DNA of 58,906 nucleotides from Butyricicoccus sp. Marseille-Q5471 (GTDB taxonomy: Bacteria; Bacillota; Clostridia; Oscillospirales; Butyricicoccaceae), in assembly GCF_951230135.1 (NCBI RefSeq), contig NZ_CATNVC010000012.1, positions 1 through 58,906 on the forward strand, given 5' to 3'. The notes beneath the pieces are model-generated. The model searched no databases, was not told where the DNA came from, and saw only the letters and a list, made by a program, of their open reading frames with translations. The position numbers and the translations under genes were made by a program. Positions 47,435-55,762 of this stretch are shown piece by piece; position 1 is the stretch's first letter; every line of letters begins with the position of its first letter.

Positions 47435-48193
47435 ATGGAACAGAAAGTAAAGATTTTGCTCGCAGACAGCGACAGCGAATTCTGTGCGAGCGTGGCAGAA
47501 GCAATTTCTGAGACTGAGGATTTGGAACTGGTTGGAATTGCAGAAGACGGAGCAAAGGCATTGACTGCTGTCAATGAACTGAAACCAGATCTTTTGCTCA
47601 TTGATTTGGTGCTGCCGATGATTGACGGGCTGATGGTGGTCAGCAAGTTACAGCAGCAGAAGGCAAGTGTCCCGACTTTTGTTCTTTCGGCTTTCGCAAG
47701 TCCTCAAGCCGGTGCAGAATGCACAGCGTTGGGCGTGGCTGCGTTCCTGCGCAAGCCAATTGAGCTTTCCTCCCTGTGTGATCGCATTCGGATGTGGAAT
47801 CAGGGCAAGAAGCAGGCAGAGTCCAAGGGAGAATCTCTGGCGTTGGAAGTTCGGGTAACCGACGTGATTCATCAGGTTGGCGTTCCGGCGCACATCAAGG
47901 GATATCAGTACCTGCGTGAAGCGATTATGATGGCTGTGGAAGATATGGAGGCCGTCGGCGCGATTACGAAGATTCTATATCCATCTATCGCAAAGAAGTT
48001 TAAAACAACCTCATCTCGAGTGGAACGCGCCATTCGCCATGCAATTGAAGTGGCATGGGACCGCGGCGATCTGGAAACTCTGCAATCGTATTTTGGGTAT
48101 ACGGTTTCAGGTGTCAAGGGTAAGCCGACAAACAGCGAATTTATCTCGATGATTGCCGACCGCCTGCGTCTCCAGATGCGCTTCGGCTCCTGA
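47435..48193 (+). CDS. spo0A: Sporulation master regulator Spo0A
   Basis: A 252-residue response regulator. The receiver domain (about 5-122) has the acidic pair in LLADSD, the phospho-acceptor Asp57 in LLIDLVLP and Lys in FLRKPIE. The C-terminal Spo0A DNA-binding domain (about 140-252) has [12 protein letters not shown], the recognition helix region [19 protein letters not shown] and [18 protein letters not shown]. It commits the cell to sporulation when phosphorylated. GAGAGG precedes the ATG. It has its own promoter with 0A boxes and its own terminator. No kinase dedicated to it can be named, although the hybrid kinases in this window are candidates. Confidence 0.98.
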   Translation: MEQKVKILLADSDSEFCASVAEAISETEDLELVGIAEDGAKALTAVNELKPDLLLIDLVLPMIDGLMVVSKLQQQKASVPTFVLSAFASPQAGAECTALGVAAFLRKPIELSSLCDRIRMWNQGKKQAESKGESLALEVRVTDVIHQVGVPAHIKGYQYLREAIMMAVEDMEAVGAITKILYPSIAKKFKTTSSRVERAIRHAIEVAWDRGDLETLQSYFGYTVSGVKGKPTNSEFISMIADRLRLQMRFGS

Positions 48194-48218
48194 GTTTTTA
48201 CAGCATATGCAGTCGATT

Positions 48219-48247
48219 GGACGGGGCTCACGCCCCGTCCTTATTTT
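48219..48247 (+). terminator. Intrinsic terminator after spo0A
   Basis: GGACGGGGC (48219-48227) pairs with GCCCCGTCC (48232-48240), then TTATTTT. Confidence 0.9.
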
Positions 48248-48250
48248 GTC

Positions 48251-48279
48251 TGGAAATTACCTCGGTAATAGGATATAAT
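48251..48279 (+). promoter_or_regulatory. Likely promoter for polA
   Basis: A perfect TATAAT (48274-48279) has TGGAAA (48251-48256) 17 bases upstream as a weak -35; a second overlapping TATAAT starts at 48279. Confidence 0.45.
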
Positions 48280-48319
48280 ATAATTTATGAAAATTATGTA
48301 GAATTATGAGGATGCTTCG

Positions 48320-50953
48320 ATGAAGATTATGGTGATTGACGGCAACAGCATATTGAACCGTGCGTTTTATGGGGTGCGGCAGCTGTCTAACCACGAAGGC
48401 CTGCCGACCAATGCGATTTACGGCTTTCTGGCGACGTTTTTCAAGCTGCAGGACGATGAAAAGCCTGACCGCACGATTGTATGCTTTGATGTGCGGGAAA
48501 AGACCTTTCGCCATCTGAAGTTTGACACGTATAAAGCGACACGCAAGGGAATGCCCGATGAACTGGCCGCGCAGCTGCCGGTTGTAAAGGAAGTGCTCGA
48601 TGCGATGGGCATTGTGCGCTGCGAACAGGCAGGCTACGAGGCGGATGACCTGATTGGCACCATCAGCCGTAAAGCGGACGAAAACGGGGATGCTTGTGTC
48701 GTCGTTACCGGTGATCGGGACAGCCTGCAGCTGATTGGCGGCGGCACGACCGTGCGGCTCGTTTCCAGCAAAATGGGGCAGACGATATATGATGTGTTTG
48801 ACACCGAAAAATTCCGTGAGAAATATGGCTTTGATCCGCTGCGGCTCATCGATCTTAAGGCTCTGATGGGGGATTCGTCCGACAATATTCCGGGCGTTCC
48901 GGGTATTGGCGAAAAGACCGCAATGACCCTGCTGCATGAGTTCGGCACGCTGGACGGCGTATATGAAAACCTTGAGGATGAGAAGATTAAAAAGGGCGCG
49001 CGGGAAAAGCTGCGTGCGGGGGAGCAATCGGCGCGGGACAGCTACTGGCTTGCAACCATTGACCGCAGTGTGCCGATGGAGCTTGATGTTGCCAATCTGC
49101 CGGATGAATTTATTGATGAAGAATCGCTGTATCAGCTGCTGACACGTTTGGAGTTTAAGAATTTCATCAAAAAGCTGGGTCTGTCGGCAGAAGCCGCCGC
49201 ACCCGTGCTGCCGGAAGTACGCGCAGAGGAAATCACGACTGCTGCTGCGGCCTTTGCGCTGCTCGATCAATTGACGAATGAAGAGCGATGCTTTGGCATC
49301 GTCGCGGAAACGCTGGGAGCGGTTTGCCTGCTCAGCGGGGAAACCGCGGCGGTACTGGTGGAGGACAGCTTTGCGACAGAGGATTGGGAGACAATTCTTA
49401 CGCGGTTGTTTGACGGCTCGATTTCTTTGGTATTGCACGATGCGAAACCGATTATGGTCGCTCTGATTGAGTACGGGATTGAAAAGCGCATGGTGGAATT
49501 TGACACTTGCCTTGCCGCTTATCTGCTCGATCCCACACAGTCGGGTTACGATTTGCACCGCGTGGCACTTGCCTATCTCAACACCGAACTGCCTGCGCTG
49601 AATTTGGCAAGTGATGATGCGTTTTCACCGCTTGGCGGACGCGACAAGACGGTCGCAGCATTGGCTGCACATGCGAATGCAGTGCGCGGTATCTATGAAG
49701 AATCTGCGGCAAAACTGGAAGAACTCGACATGCATCAGCTGTATTTTGAAATTGAACTGCCGCTGATGCACGTGCTGGCGGAAATGGAAGCGCGTGGCTG
49801 TGCTGTTGCACCAAATCAGCTGCGTGCTTTCGGAGAGCAGCTCGACACGCGCATTACCGAATTGGTCGCGCTGATTTATGAGGATGCGGGCGGGGAGTTC
49901 AACATCAACTCTCCCAAGCAGCTCGGAGAACTGCTTTTTGAAAAGCTTGGTCTGCCGGCGCAGAAGAAAACAAAAACAGGATATTCCACCAATGTTGACG
50001 TACTCGAAAAACTGACGGATGCACACCCGATTATTCCGCGCATTCTGGAGTACCGCACGTTGACAAAACTTAAGAGCACCTATGTGGACGGACTTTTGAA
50101 GGTCATTAGTCCGCGGGATGGACGCATTCACTCTCATTTTCAGCAGACAGTGACTGCGACCGGACGGTTATCCTCGACCGACCCGAACCTGCAGAATATC
50201 CCGGTGCGTACCGAACTCGGCCGAGAACTGCGCCGGATGTTTGTAGCCTGTGACGAGGAGCATATCCTGGTCGATGCGGACTATTCGCAGATTGAACTGC
50301 GCGTACTGGCTCACATCTCTCGGGATGCGGCAATGATTGAAGCATTCCGACAGGGGCAGGATATTCATGCGGCAACCGCAGCAAAGGTTTATCATGTGCC
50401 GATTGAGGATGTAACGGCGCAGATGCGTTCTTCGTGCAAGGCGGTCAATTTTGGCATCGTCTATGGCATTTCCGATTTTTCCCTGGCACAAGACATCGGT
50501 GTGACGCGCAAGCAGGCAGGGGAGTTTATCCGCTCCTATCTTGCAACCTATCCGGGGGTTGCTAATTATATGGATACCATCAAGGCGAGCGCCAAGGAAA
50601 AGGGCTATGTGGAAACGCTGTTCGGCCGTCGTCGTGCATTGCCGGAACTGCAGAGCAAAAACTTCAATATTCGCTCGTTTGGTGAACGCGTGGCGATGAA
50701 CACGCCAATTCAAGGTACGGCTGCGGACATCATAAAAATCGCTATGGTGCGTGTGCATGACCGTTTGGAACGCGAAAACCTGCAAAGTCGCATGATTTTG
50801 CAGGTGCATGACGAACTGATTCTGGAAGCCCCCATTAGTGAGCAGGAATATGCAATGCAACTGCTGCGGGAAGAGATGGAAGCCGCATTCCAAATGGACG
50901 CGCCGCTGCTTGCCGAAGCTAAGGCCGGACACAGCTGGTATGACGCGAAATAA
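48320..50953 (+). CDS. polA: DNA polymerase I
   Basis: An 877-residue repair polymerase. The N-terminal 5' nuclease domain has DGNSILNRAFYG, EADDLIGT and GDSSDNIPGVPGIGEKTA. The central 3'-5' exonuclease-like domain (about 300-460) lacks the DxE and other metal-binding acids, so proofreading should be absent, as in most Firmicutes PolA. The polymerase domain has TGRLSSTDPNLQNIPVR, DADYSQIELRVLAHIS, KAVNFGIVYG and QVHDELILEAP. It leads a run continuing with ywlE-like, rimI and others. Confidence 0.97.
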   Translation: MKIMVIDGNSILNRAFYGVRQLSNHEGLPTNAIYGFLATFFKLQDDEKPDRTIVCFDVREKTFRHLKFDTYKATRKGMPDELAAQLPVVKEVLDAMGIVRCEQAGYEADDLIGTISRKADENGDACVVVTGDRDSLQLIGGGTTVRLVSSKMGQTIYDVFDTEKFREKYGFDPLRLIDLKALMGDSSDNIPGVPGIGEKTAMTLLHEFGTLDGVYENLEDEKIKKGAREKLRAGEQSARDSYWLATIDRSVPMELDVANLPDEFIDEESLYQLLTRLEFKNFIKKLGLSAEAAAPVLPEVRAEEITTAAAAFALLDQLTNEERCFGIVAETLGAVCLLSGETAAVLVEDSFATEDWETILTRLFDGSISLVLHDAKPIMVALIEYGIEKRMVEFDTCLAAYLLDPTQSGYDLHRVALAYLNTELPALNLASDDAFSPLGGRDKTVAALAAHANAVRGIYEESAAKLEELDMHQLYFEIELPLMHVLAEMEARGCAVAPNQLRAFGEQLDTRITELVALIYEDAGGEFNINSPKQLGELLFEKLGLPAQKKTKTGYSTNVDVLEKLTDAHPIIPRILEYRTLTKLKSTYVDGLLKVISPRDGRIHSHFQQTVTATGRLSSTDPNLQNIPVRTELGRELRRMFVACDEEHILVDADYSQIELRVLAHISRDAAMIEAFRQGQDIHAATAAKVYHVPIEDVTAQMRSSCKAVNFGIVYGISDFSLAQDIGVTRKQAGEFIRSYLATYPGVANYMDTIKASAKEKGYVETLFGRRRALPELQSKNFNIRSFGERVAMNTPIQGTAADIIKIAMVRVHDRLERENLQSRMILQVHDELILEAPISEQEYAMQLLREEMEAAFQMDAPLLAEAKAGHSWYDAK

Positions 50954-50964
50954 GGTGAAAAGCA

Positions 50965-51396
50965 ATGGATGAAATTTTATTTTTATGTACGGGAAATACC
51001 TGCCGCAGCCCGATGGCTGAGGGACTATTCCGCGCACACGGCGGGGAGGAAAAGACAGGCCTGCAAGCGGCCTCAGCCGGACTGTTTACGCAGGATGGCT
51101 TGCCCGCTTCTCCGAACGCGCTCGTTGCGGCGGCTGAGCTGGGAGCAGACTTGTCCGCACACCGGTCGAGCATGCTCACAGCTGAGCATGCTCGTGCCGC
51201 GCACTATCTGGTCTGCATGACCGGTGCACACTACGACCGTGTGTGCGAGCTCTTTCCGGACTGTGAAAGCAAGCTGTTTACCCTGCTGCCGTCAGATATT
51301 CCCGATCCCTTCGGCGGAGATCTGGAAACCTATCGCCGCGCCGCGTTGCAGATTGATCAAGGGGTGCAGTCAGTGATTGAAAGGCTGAGCAAATGA
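50965..51396 (+). CDS. Low-molecular-weight phosphatase, YwlE (protein-arginine) type
   Basis: A 143-residue phosphatase with the P-loop CTGNTCRS (residues 8-15) and the acid loop IPDPFGGD near 113. The Thr after Asn in CTGNTCRS is the residue known to give YwlE its preference for phosphoarginine over phosphotyrosine. Substrate would be proteins marked by the McsB kinase, which is not in the window. It follows polA by 11 bases and overlaps rimI by four, so all three are likely co-transcribed. Confidence 0.88.
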   Translation: MDEILFLCTGNTCRSPMAEGLFRAHGGEEKTGLQAASAGLFTQDGLPASPNALVAAAELGADLSAHRSSMLTAEHARAAHYLVCMTGAHYDRVCELFPDCESKLFTLLPSDIPDPFGGDLETYRRAALQIDQGVQSVIERLSK

Positions 51397-51827
51397 CCAT
51401 TGTGGACATGGCAGAGCGGCATCTCGCGGCGCTCGCTGAAATTGAAAAGGCCTGTTTTCATGCACCGTGGAGCGAAAATGCACTGCGTGAGGAACTGGGA
51501 AAGGGCCTTTTCCTTGTTGCCGAGCGGGACGCAACAGCGGTCGGCTATGTAGGCTGCCAGACGGTGCTTGATGAAGGCTATATTACCAATGTTGCTGTGA
51601 CGCCTGAAGCGCGGCGGCAGGGCGTAGGTCGTGCGCTGCTGCATGAACTGGCCGAGCGGGTAAAAGCGGAAAAACTCGCATTTGTGACGCTTGAAGTGCG
51701 GCGCTCCAACGCAGCGGCGATTGCGCTTTATGAAAGTATGAACTATGAACCGGTCGGCACAAGAAAGAACTTTTACGAAAATCCGACGGAAGACGCGGTG
51801 TTAATGACATGGAAGTTAAATTTGTAA
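51393..51827 (+). CDS. rimI: Ribosomal protein S18-alanine N-acetyltransferase-like RimI
   Basis: A 144-residue GNAT enzyme with the RimI pattern: EIEKACFHAPWSE near the start, ITNVAVTPEARRQGVGRALL for acetyl-CoA binding, and VRRSNAAAIALYESMNYEPVGTRKNFY with the C-terminal Asn/Tyr region. RimI often sits beside tsaB and tsaD in bacteria. Here tsaD is three genes on, while tsaB and tsaE are missing from the window. It overlaps its upstream neighbour by ATGA. Confidence 0.9.
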   Translation: MTIVDMAERHLAALAEIEKACFHAPWSENALREELGKGLFLVAERDATAVGYVGCQTVLDEGYITNVAVTPEARRQGVGRALLHELAERVKAEKLAFVTLEVRRSNAAAIALYESMNYEPVGTRKNFYENPTEDAVLMTWKLNL

Positions 51828-52276
51828 ACGAGAATGACAAAACGCTGGTGCAGCTTTCCGGCGAACTGGATCAATTTTATTTTGACCGTTTCGGTAAGGA
51901 CTATCTCGAATACCAGCCGCATAATCAACTGACTGGACTCGCAGGTGCGGCGGTTGCATACGAAAACGGAGAACCCTGCGGGTGCTGCTGTTGGCGTGCA
52001 TTAGACGCGGTGACGGCGGAAATCAAGCGGGTTTTTGTACGACCCGAAGCGCGGCGAAACGGAGCGGCACGCAGTTTGCTTGAGGCCATTGAAGCACACG
52101 CCGCCGCAAGCGGTTGCCATCGCGCGGTGCTGGAAACGGCAAAGGACACGCCGGACGCAGTTGCGTTTTATCATAGAATCGGATATACGGTACTGCCGGA
52201 GGGCTTTGGTCCGTATATGGGTGATGCAAACTGCATCTGCTTTGAAAAAACGATTTCTGACGGAACGATGCGATAG
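51809..52276 (+). CDS. GNAT-family N-acetyltransferase
   Basis: A 155-residue acetyltransferase of unknown substrate, distinct from rimI. The acetyl-CoA site reads VFVRPEARRNGAARSLLEAIE, in part, and the C-terminal motif is DTPDAVAFYHRIGYTVL. A Cys cluster GCCCW near residue 53 is unusual. Its ATG lies inside the 3' end of rimI (19-base overlap), so translation is coupled to rimI. Confidence 0.85.
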   Translation: MEVKFVNENDKTLVQLSGELDQFYFDRFGKDYLEYQPHNQLTGLAGAAVAYENGEPCGCCCWRALDAVTAEIKRVFVRPEARRNGAARSLLEAIEAHAAASGCHRAVLETAKDTPDAVAFYHRIGYTVLPEGFGPYMGDANCICFEKTISDGTMR

Positions 52277-52287
52277 GTGTAAAGAAA

Positions 52288-52491
52288 ATGACGGGTATAT
52301 GGATTATTGTCACCATCTTATCCTGCTTTGGGATATCGTTCTCACTGGCGGACATGATGCGTGCCGTGCATGACGGCAAAGACACTGATCCGGCTGCACG
52401 CAAGCTGGCGGTTTGCATCATTCTGCTGGCGGCATGTTTGCTTGGGGCGGTTCTGATGCTAGTGTTTGCAAGTGGACCGGATATGGATTGA
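52288..52491 (+). CDS. Small two-helix membrane protein
   Basis: A 67-residue protein with two hydrophobic segments, IWIIVTILSCFGISFSLA and LAVCIILLAACLLGAVLMLV, joined by a charged loop (RAVHDGKDTDPAARK). I recognise no family. It sits between the second acetyltransferase and tsaD with gaps of 11 and nine bases, so it is in the same transcript. A weak GTGTAAAG is the only ribosome-site candidate. Confidence 0.65.
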   Translation: MTGIWIIVTILSCFGISFSLADMMRAVHDGKDTDPAARKLAVCIILLAACLLGAVLMLVFASGPDMD

Positions 52492-52500
52492 GGTAAAACA

Positions 52501-53526
52501 ATGAGGATATTGAGCATTGAGTCCTCCTGCGACGAGACGGCGGCGGCTGTTATTGAGGACGGAAGAAAAATTTTATCGAGCGTGGTCGATACACAGATTG
52601 AGACACATGCGCTGTACGGCGGCGTCGTGCCGGAGATTGCGTCCCGTCGGCACATGGAGGCGGTTGTTCGCGTGACCGAGCGGGCGCTCGCGGATGCCGG
52701 AATGGAGAAACAGGAGGTTGACGCGGTTGCCGCGACCTGTGCACCCGGCCTGATTGGGGCATTGTTGGTTGGCGCGAATTTTGGCAAGGCACTGGCAATG
52801 TCGCTTGGCAAGCCGTTTGTGCCGGTACATCATATCCGTGGTCATATTGCGGCGGCCTATCTTGCCTGCCCCGATTTGAAGCCGCCGTTTTTGACGCTGA
52901 TTGCGTCGGGCGGACACAGCCAAATCGTCCTGGTGCGTGATTATACCGAGTTTGAAATTCTCGGCGGCACGCGCGATGATGCGGCAGGGGAGGCGTTTGA
53001 CAAGGTGGCGCGCGTGCTGGGTGTCGGCTATCCCGGCGGCCCGAAGATTGACAAGCTGGCGCAGACGGGCGACGCGGCCAAATACAAGCTGCCTGATTCA
53101 CATATCAAGGATGCGCCGCTTGATTTTTCCTTTTCGGGACTCAAAACAGCGGTCATCAATCTCGCGCACAACGCCGAGCAAAAGGGTGAAGCGATTGACA
53201 GAGAGGCTCTTGCGGCTTGTTTTTGTCATGCGGTCGTCAAAACGTTGGTGCCGCGGCTTGCGCTTGCGATAGAGCAAACCGGCGCGAAGCAGGTCGTCTG
53301 CGCGGGCGGCGTGGCGGCAAATTCGTTCCTTCGTGCGGCGCTGGAAGACCTTGCGGAGCGTGTGGGCGTAGCGCTCTATCTGCCGCCGCTTTCACTGTGC
53401 GGAGATAATGCCGCGATGATCGGCAGTCAGGCATATTTTGAATTTCTTGCAGGAAACACCGGCTCTGCCTTGCAAAATGCTTTTGCAACTGCTGAGATCG
53501 GCGAGAATATTTGTGAAAAGAGATAG
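52501..53526 (+). CDS. tsaD: tRNA N6-adenosine threonylcarbamoyltransferase TsaD
   Basis: A 341-residue Kae1/TsaD ATPase that transfers the threonylcarbamoyl group to A37 of ANN-decoding tRNAs, working with TsaB and TsaE. Visible motifs are SIESSCDETAAAVIEDG at the start, the metal ligands in VHHIRGHIAAAYL, ASGGHSQIVLV, GEAFDKVARVLG, GGVAANSFLR and GDNAAMIG. Length is standard. The gene ends the polA-to-tsaD run and is followed by a hairpin. Confidence 0.98.
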   Translation: MRILSIESSCDETAAAVIEDGRKILSSVVDTQIETHALYGGVVPEIASRRHMEAVVRVTERALADAGMEKQEVDAVAATCAPGLIGALLVGANFGKALAMSLGKPFVPVHHIRGHIAAAYLACPDLKPPFLTLIASGGHSQIVLVRDYTEFEILGGTRDDAAGEAFDKVARVLGVGYPGGPKIDKLAQTGDAAKYKLPDSHIKDAPLDFSFSGLKTAVINLAHNAEQKGEAIDREALAACFCHAVVKTLVPRLALAIEQTGAKQVVCAGGVAANSFLRAALEDLAERVGVALYLPPLSLCGDNAAMIGSQAYFEFLAGNTGSALQNAFATAEIGENICEKR

Positions 53527-53537
53527 GCAAAAAGGTC

Positions 53538-53566
53538 TTTCCAAACTTACGATTATGCGGTAAAAT
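53538..53566 (+). promoter_or_regulatory. Possible promoter for the acn leader
   Basis: TTTCCA (53538-53543), 17 bases, TAAAAT (53561-53566). A terminator-like hairpin begins two bases further on, so either the match is accidental or transcription from it is attenuated. Confidence 0.4.
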
Positions 53567-53567
53567 A

Positions 53568-53610
53568 GAAGTGGTTTCTTGTCTTAAAGAAGCCGCTTCT
53601 GTTTGTTTTT
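53568..53610 (+). terminator. Terminator after tsaD
   Basis: GAAGTGGTTTCTT pairs with AAGAAGCCGCTTC (two G-U pairs) and is followed by TGTTTGTTTTT. Confidence 0.75.
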
Positions 53611-53612
53611 AA

Positions 53613-53721
53613 GGGCACGGCGTAAAACATTGGGTTTTGTGCCGTGGAGAAGGCTGTGGAAGCCGCAACTTTTCCCGTTTGCAATGAGCGGGAACGGCGC
53701 GTTCATGCGCCGTAGGTTTTT
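53613..53721 (+). promoter_or_regulatory. Hairpin-rich leader of acn, possible attenuator
   Basis: Four stems follow one another: CACGG with AAAAC/GTTTTGTGCCGTG (53613-53647), GGCT/AGCC (53652-53663), TTCCCG/CGGGAA (53672-53693) and a perfect ACGGCGC/GCGCCGT (53694-53713) followed by AGG and five T residues. The last is terminator-like and ends two bases before the AAGGAG ribosome site of acn. No known riboswitch consensus is recognised. Confidence 0.5.
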
Positions 53722-53740
53722 GAAGGAGTGTTTGCAGCAC

Positions 53741-55663
53741 ATGGGTATGACAATTGCGCAAAAAATTCTGTCCGCACATCTGGTGGACGGTGAAATGGTC
53801 GTGGGTCAGGAAATTGGCCTCAAAATCGATCAGACGCTGACGCAGGATGCAACGGGCACCATGGCCTATCTTCAGTTTGAGGCTATGGGTGTCGATCAGG
53901 TTAAGACCGAGCGTTCGGTTGCCTACATCGACCACAATACCCTGCAGTCCGGCTTCGAAAACGCGGACGACCACAAATATATCGGTTCGGTCGCGAAGAA
54001 GCACGGCATTTATTATTCCAAGGCCGGCAACGGCATCTGCCATCAGGTACATCTGGAGCGCTTCGGTGCGCCGGGCAAAACACTGATCGGCTCGGATTCC
54101 CACACCCCGACGGGCGGCGGCATCGGTATGCTGGCGTTCGGTGCGGGCGGACTCGACGTTGCGGTCGCGATGGGCGGCGGCGCGTATTACATCCCGACCC
54201 CGAAGATGGTTCGCGTCAACCTTGTGGGCAAACTCAGCCCTTGGGTTGCGGCCAAGGACGTGATTCTCGACGTACTGCGTCAGATGACCGTTAAGGGCGG
54301 CGTAGGCAAGATTGTCGAATACGCGGGTGAGGGTGTTCGGACGCTTTCTGTACCCGAGCGTGCGACGATTACCAACATGGGCGCGGAACTGGGTGCAACC
54401 ACCTCGATTTTCCCGTCCGACGAAGTTACCAAGGCATTCCTTGAAGCACAGGGTCGCGGCGATGTTTGGGTAGAGCTGTCATCCGACGCAGACGCGCAGT
54501 ACGATGAGGAATACACGGTAGATTTGACGGCGCTTGCACCGCTGGCCGCGATGCCGCACATGCCTGATAACGTCAAGGCAGTCGATGAAATCGGTGAAAT
54601 CAAGGTGAATCAGTGCTGCATCGGTTCGTGCACCAACTCGTCCTATTACGATATGATGAAGGTTGCCGCGATTCTCAAGGGCAAGACTGTACATCCTGAC
54701 GTTTCGCTGACCATCTCTCCCGGCTCCAAGCAGGTGTTTGATATGCTCGCCAAGAACGGTGCATTGTCCGACATCATTGCTGCCGGCGCGCGCATTCTGG
54801 AATGCGCCTGCGGCCCCTGCATCGGCATGGGTCAGTCGCCGGAGTCCGGCGGCGTTAGCCTGCGTACCTTCAACCGCAACTTTGAAGGTCGCTCCGGCAC
54901 GCAGGATGCACAGATTTATCTGGTTTCGCCCGAAGTGGCTGCGGCTTCTGCGCTGACAGGCGTGCTGACCGATCCCCGCACCTTGGGCGATGCGCCGGAA
55001 ATTGTGATGCCTGAGCACTTCGACATCAACGACAACCTGATTGTCAAGCCTGCTGCCGACCCGTCCGCGGTTGACGTGGTGCGCGGCCCGAACATCAAGC
55101 CCTTCCCGCTGGGTCAGGCGCTTGAAGCGGCATACACCGGTAAGGTTGTACTCAAGACGGAGGACAATATCACCACCGACCACATTCTGCCGGCCGGCGC
55201 AAAGCTGCTGCCGTACCGTTCGAATGTGCCGTATTATTCGAATTACTGCTTCATCAACGTTGATCCTGCGTTCCCGGCGCGCTGCAAGGAGCAGAACGGC
55301 GGTGTCATCGTCGGCGGTGCAAACTACGGCCAGGGCTCTTCGCGTGAGCATGCGGCGCTTGTTCCGCTGTACCTCGGCGTGAAGGCGGTGCTGTGCAAGT
55401 CCTTCGCACGTATCCATAAGGCCAATCTGGTCAACTCCGGTATCATTCCGCTGACCTTTGCTGATCCTGCGGATTATGATGCAGTGAATCTGCTGGATGA
55501 GATTTCTCTTCCCAATGTGCTGGAGGAAATTAAGAACGGCTCGCAGGTCACCGTTAAGTGCGGCGGCAAGACGTTTATGGCGGACTGCGACGTTTCGACC
55601 CGTCAGCGCGGCGCGCTGATTGCGGGCGGTACGCTCAATTTCGCCAAGCAGCAGGCCAAGTAA
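53741..55663 (+). CDS. acn: Aconitate hydratase
   Basis: A 640-residue [4Fe-4S] enzyme interconverting citrate and isocitrate, of the clostridial type related to 3-isopropylmalate dehydratase. Cluster cysteines are in CCIGSCTNS and ACGPCIG; other motifs are IGSDSHTPTGGGIGMLAFG and the swivel-domain YGQGSSREHAALVP. The frame is open from 53603, but AAGGAG points to the ATG at 53741; a second ATG lies two codons on. It stands before icd and rex, so citrate is probably converted onwards to 2-oxoglutarate. Citrate synthase is not in the window. Confidence 0.95.
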   Translation: MGMTIAQKILSAHLVDGEMVVGQEIGLKIDQTLTQDATGTMAYLQFEAMGVDQVKTERSVAYIDHNTLQSGFENADDHKYIGSVAKKHGIYYSKAGNGICHQVHLERFGAPGKTLIGSDSHTPTGGGIGMLAFGAGGLDVAVAMGGGAYYIPTPKMVRVNLVGKLSPWVAAKDVILDVLRQMTVKGGVGKIVEYAGEGVRTLSVPERATITNMGAELGATTSIFPSDEVTKAFLEAQGRGDVWVELSSDADAQYDEEYTVDLTALAPLAAMPHMPDNVKAVDEIGEIKVNQCCIGSCTNSSYYDMMKVAAILKGKTVHPDVSLTISPGSKQVFDMLAKNGALSDIIAAGARILECACGPCIGMGQSPESGGVSLRTFNRNFEGRSGTQDAQIYLVSPEVAAASALTGVLTDPRTLGDAPEIVMPEHFDINDNLIVKPAADPSAVDVVRGPNIKPFPLGQALEAAYTGKVVLKTEDNITTDHILPAGAKLLPYRSNVPYYSNYCFINVDPAFPARCKEQNGGVIVGGANYGQGSSREHAALVPLYLGVKAVLCKSFARIHKANLVNSGIIPLTFADPADYDAVNLLDEISLPNVLEEIKNGSQVTVKCGGKTFMADCDVSTRQRGALIAGGTLNFAKQQAK

Positions 55664-55670
55664 ACAATAC

Positions 55671-55708
55671 GGTCAGAGAGGACAATTTGTGCCCTCTCTG
55701 ACTGTTTT
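55671..55708 (+). terminator. Intrinsic terminator after acn
   Basis: GGTCAGAGAGG (55671-55681) pairs with CCCTCTCTGAC (about 55692-55702), then TGTTTTCTT. The icd -35 begins immediately after. Confidence 0.85.
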
Positions 55709-55709
55709 C

Positions 55710-55738
55710 TTGACAGATGATGAAAAAGTTGTTAAAAT
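55710..55738 (+). promoter_or_regulatory. Sigma-A promoter for icd-rex
   Basis: A perfect TTGACA (55710-55715), 17 bases, TAAAAT (55733-55738), 25 bases before the icd ATG, so the untranslated leader is very short. Confidence 0.85.
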
Positions 55739-55746
55739 AATATCAA
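55729..55746. promoter_or_regulatory. Rex-box-like palindrome over the icd -10
   Basis: TTGTTAA, four bases, ATATCAA matches the clostridial Rex site (TTGTTAA, four bases, TTAACAA) at 12 of 14 positions and covers the -10 element. rex is the next gene after icd. Repression by Rex at low NADH/NAD+ would be expected if it is bound. Confidence 0.55.
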
Positions 55747-55762
55747 ATCAGGAGGGTGACAT

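Noticed and set aside
48257-49558. 433-codon minus-strand frame across the 5' half of polA
   Set aside because: It is antisense to intact polA, composed like other shadow frames, and has no sensible start context.
53603-53740. N-terminal extension of aconitase by 46 codons
   Set aside because: The extra stretch consists of leader hairpins and Arg-rich residues; the ribosome site AAGGAG and family N-terminus support the ATG at 53741.
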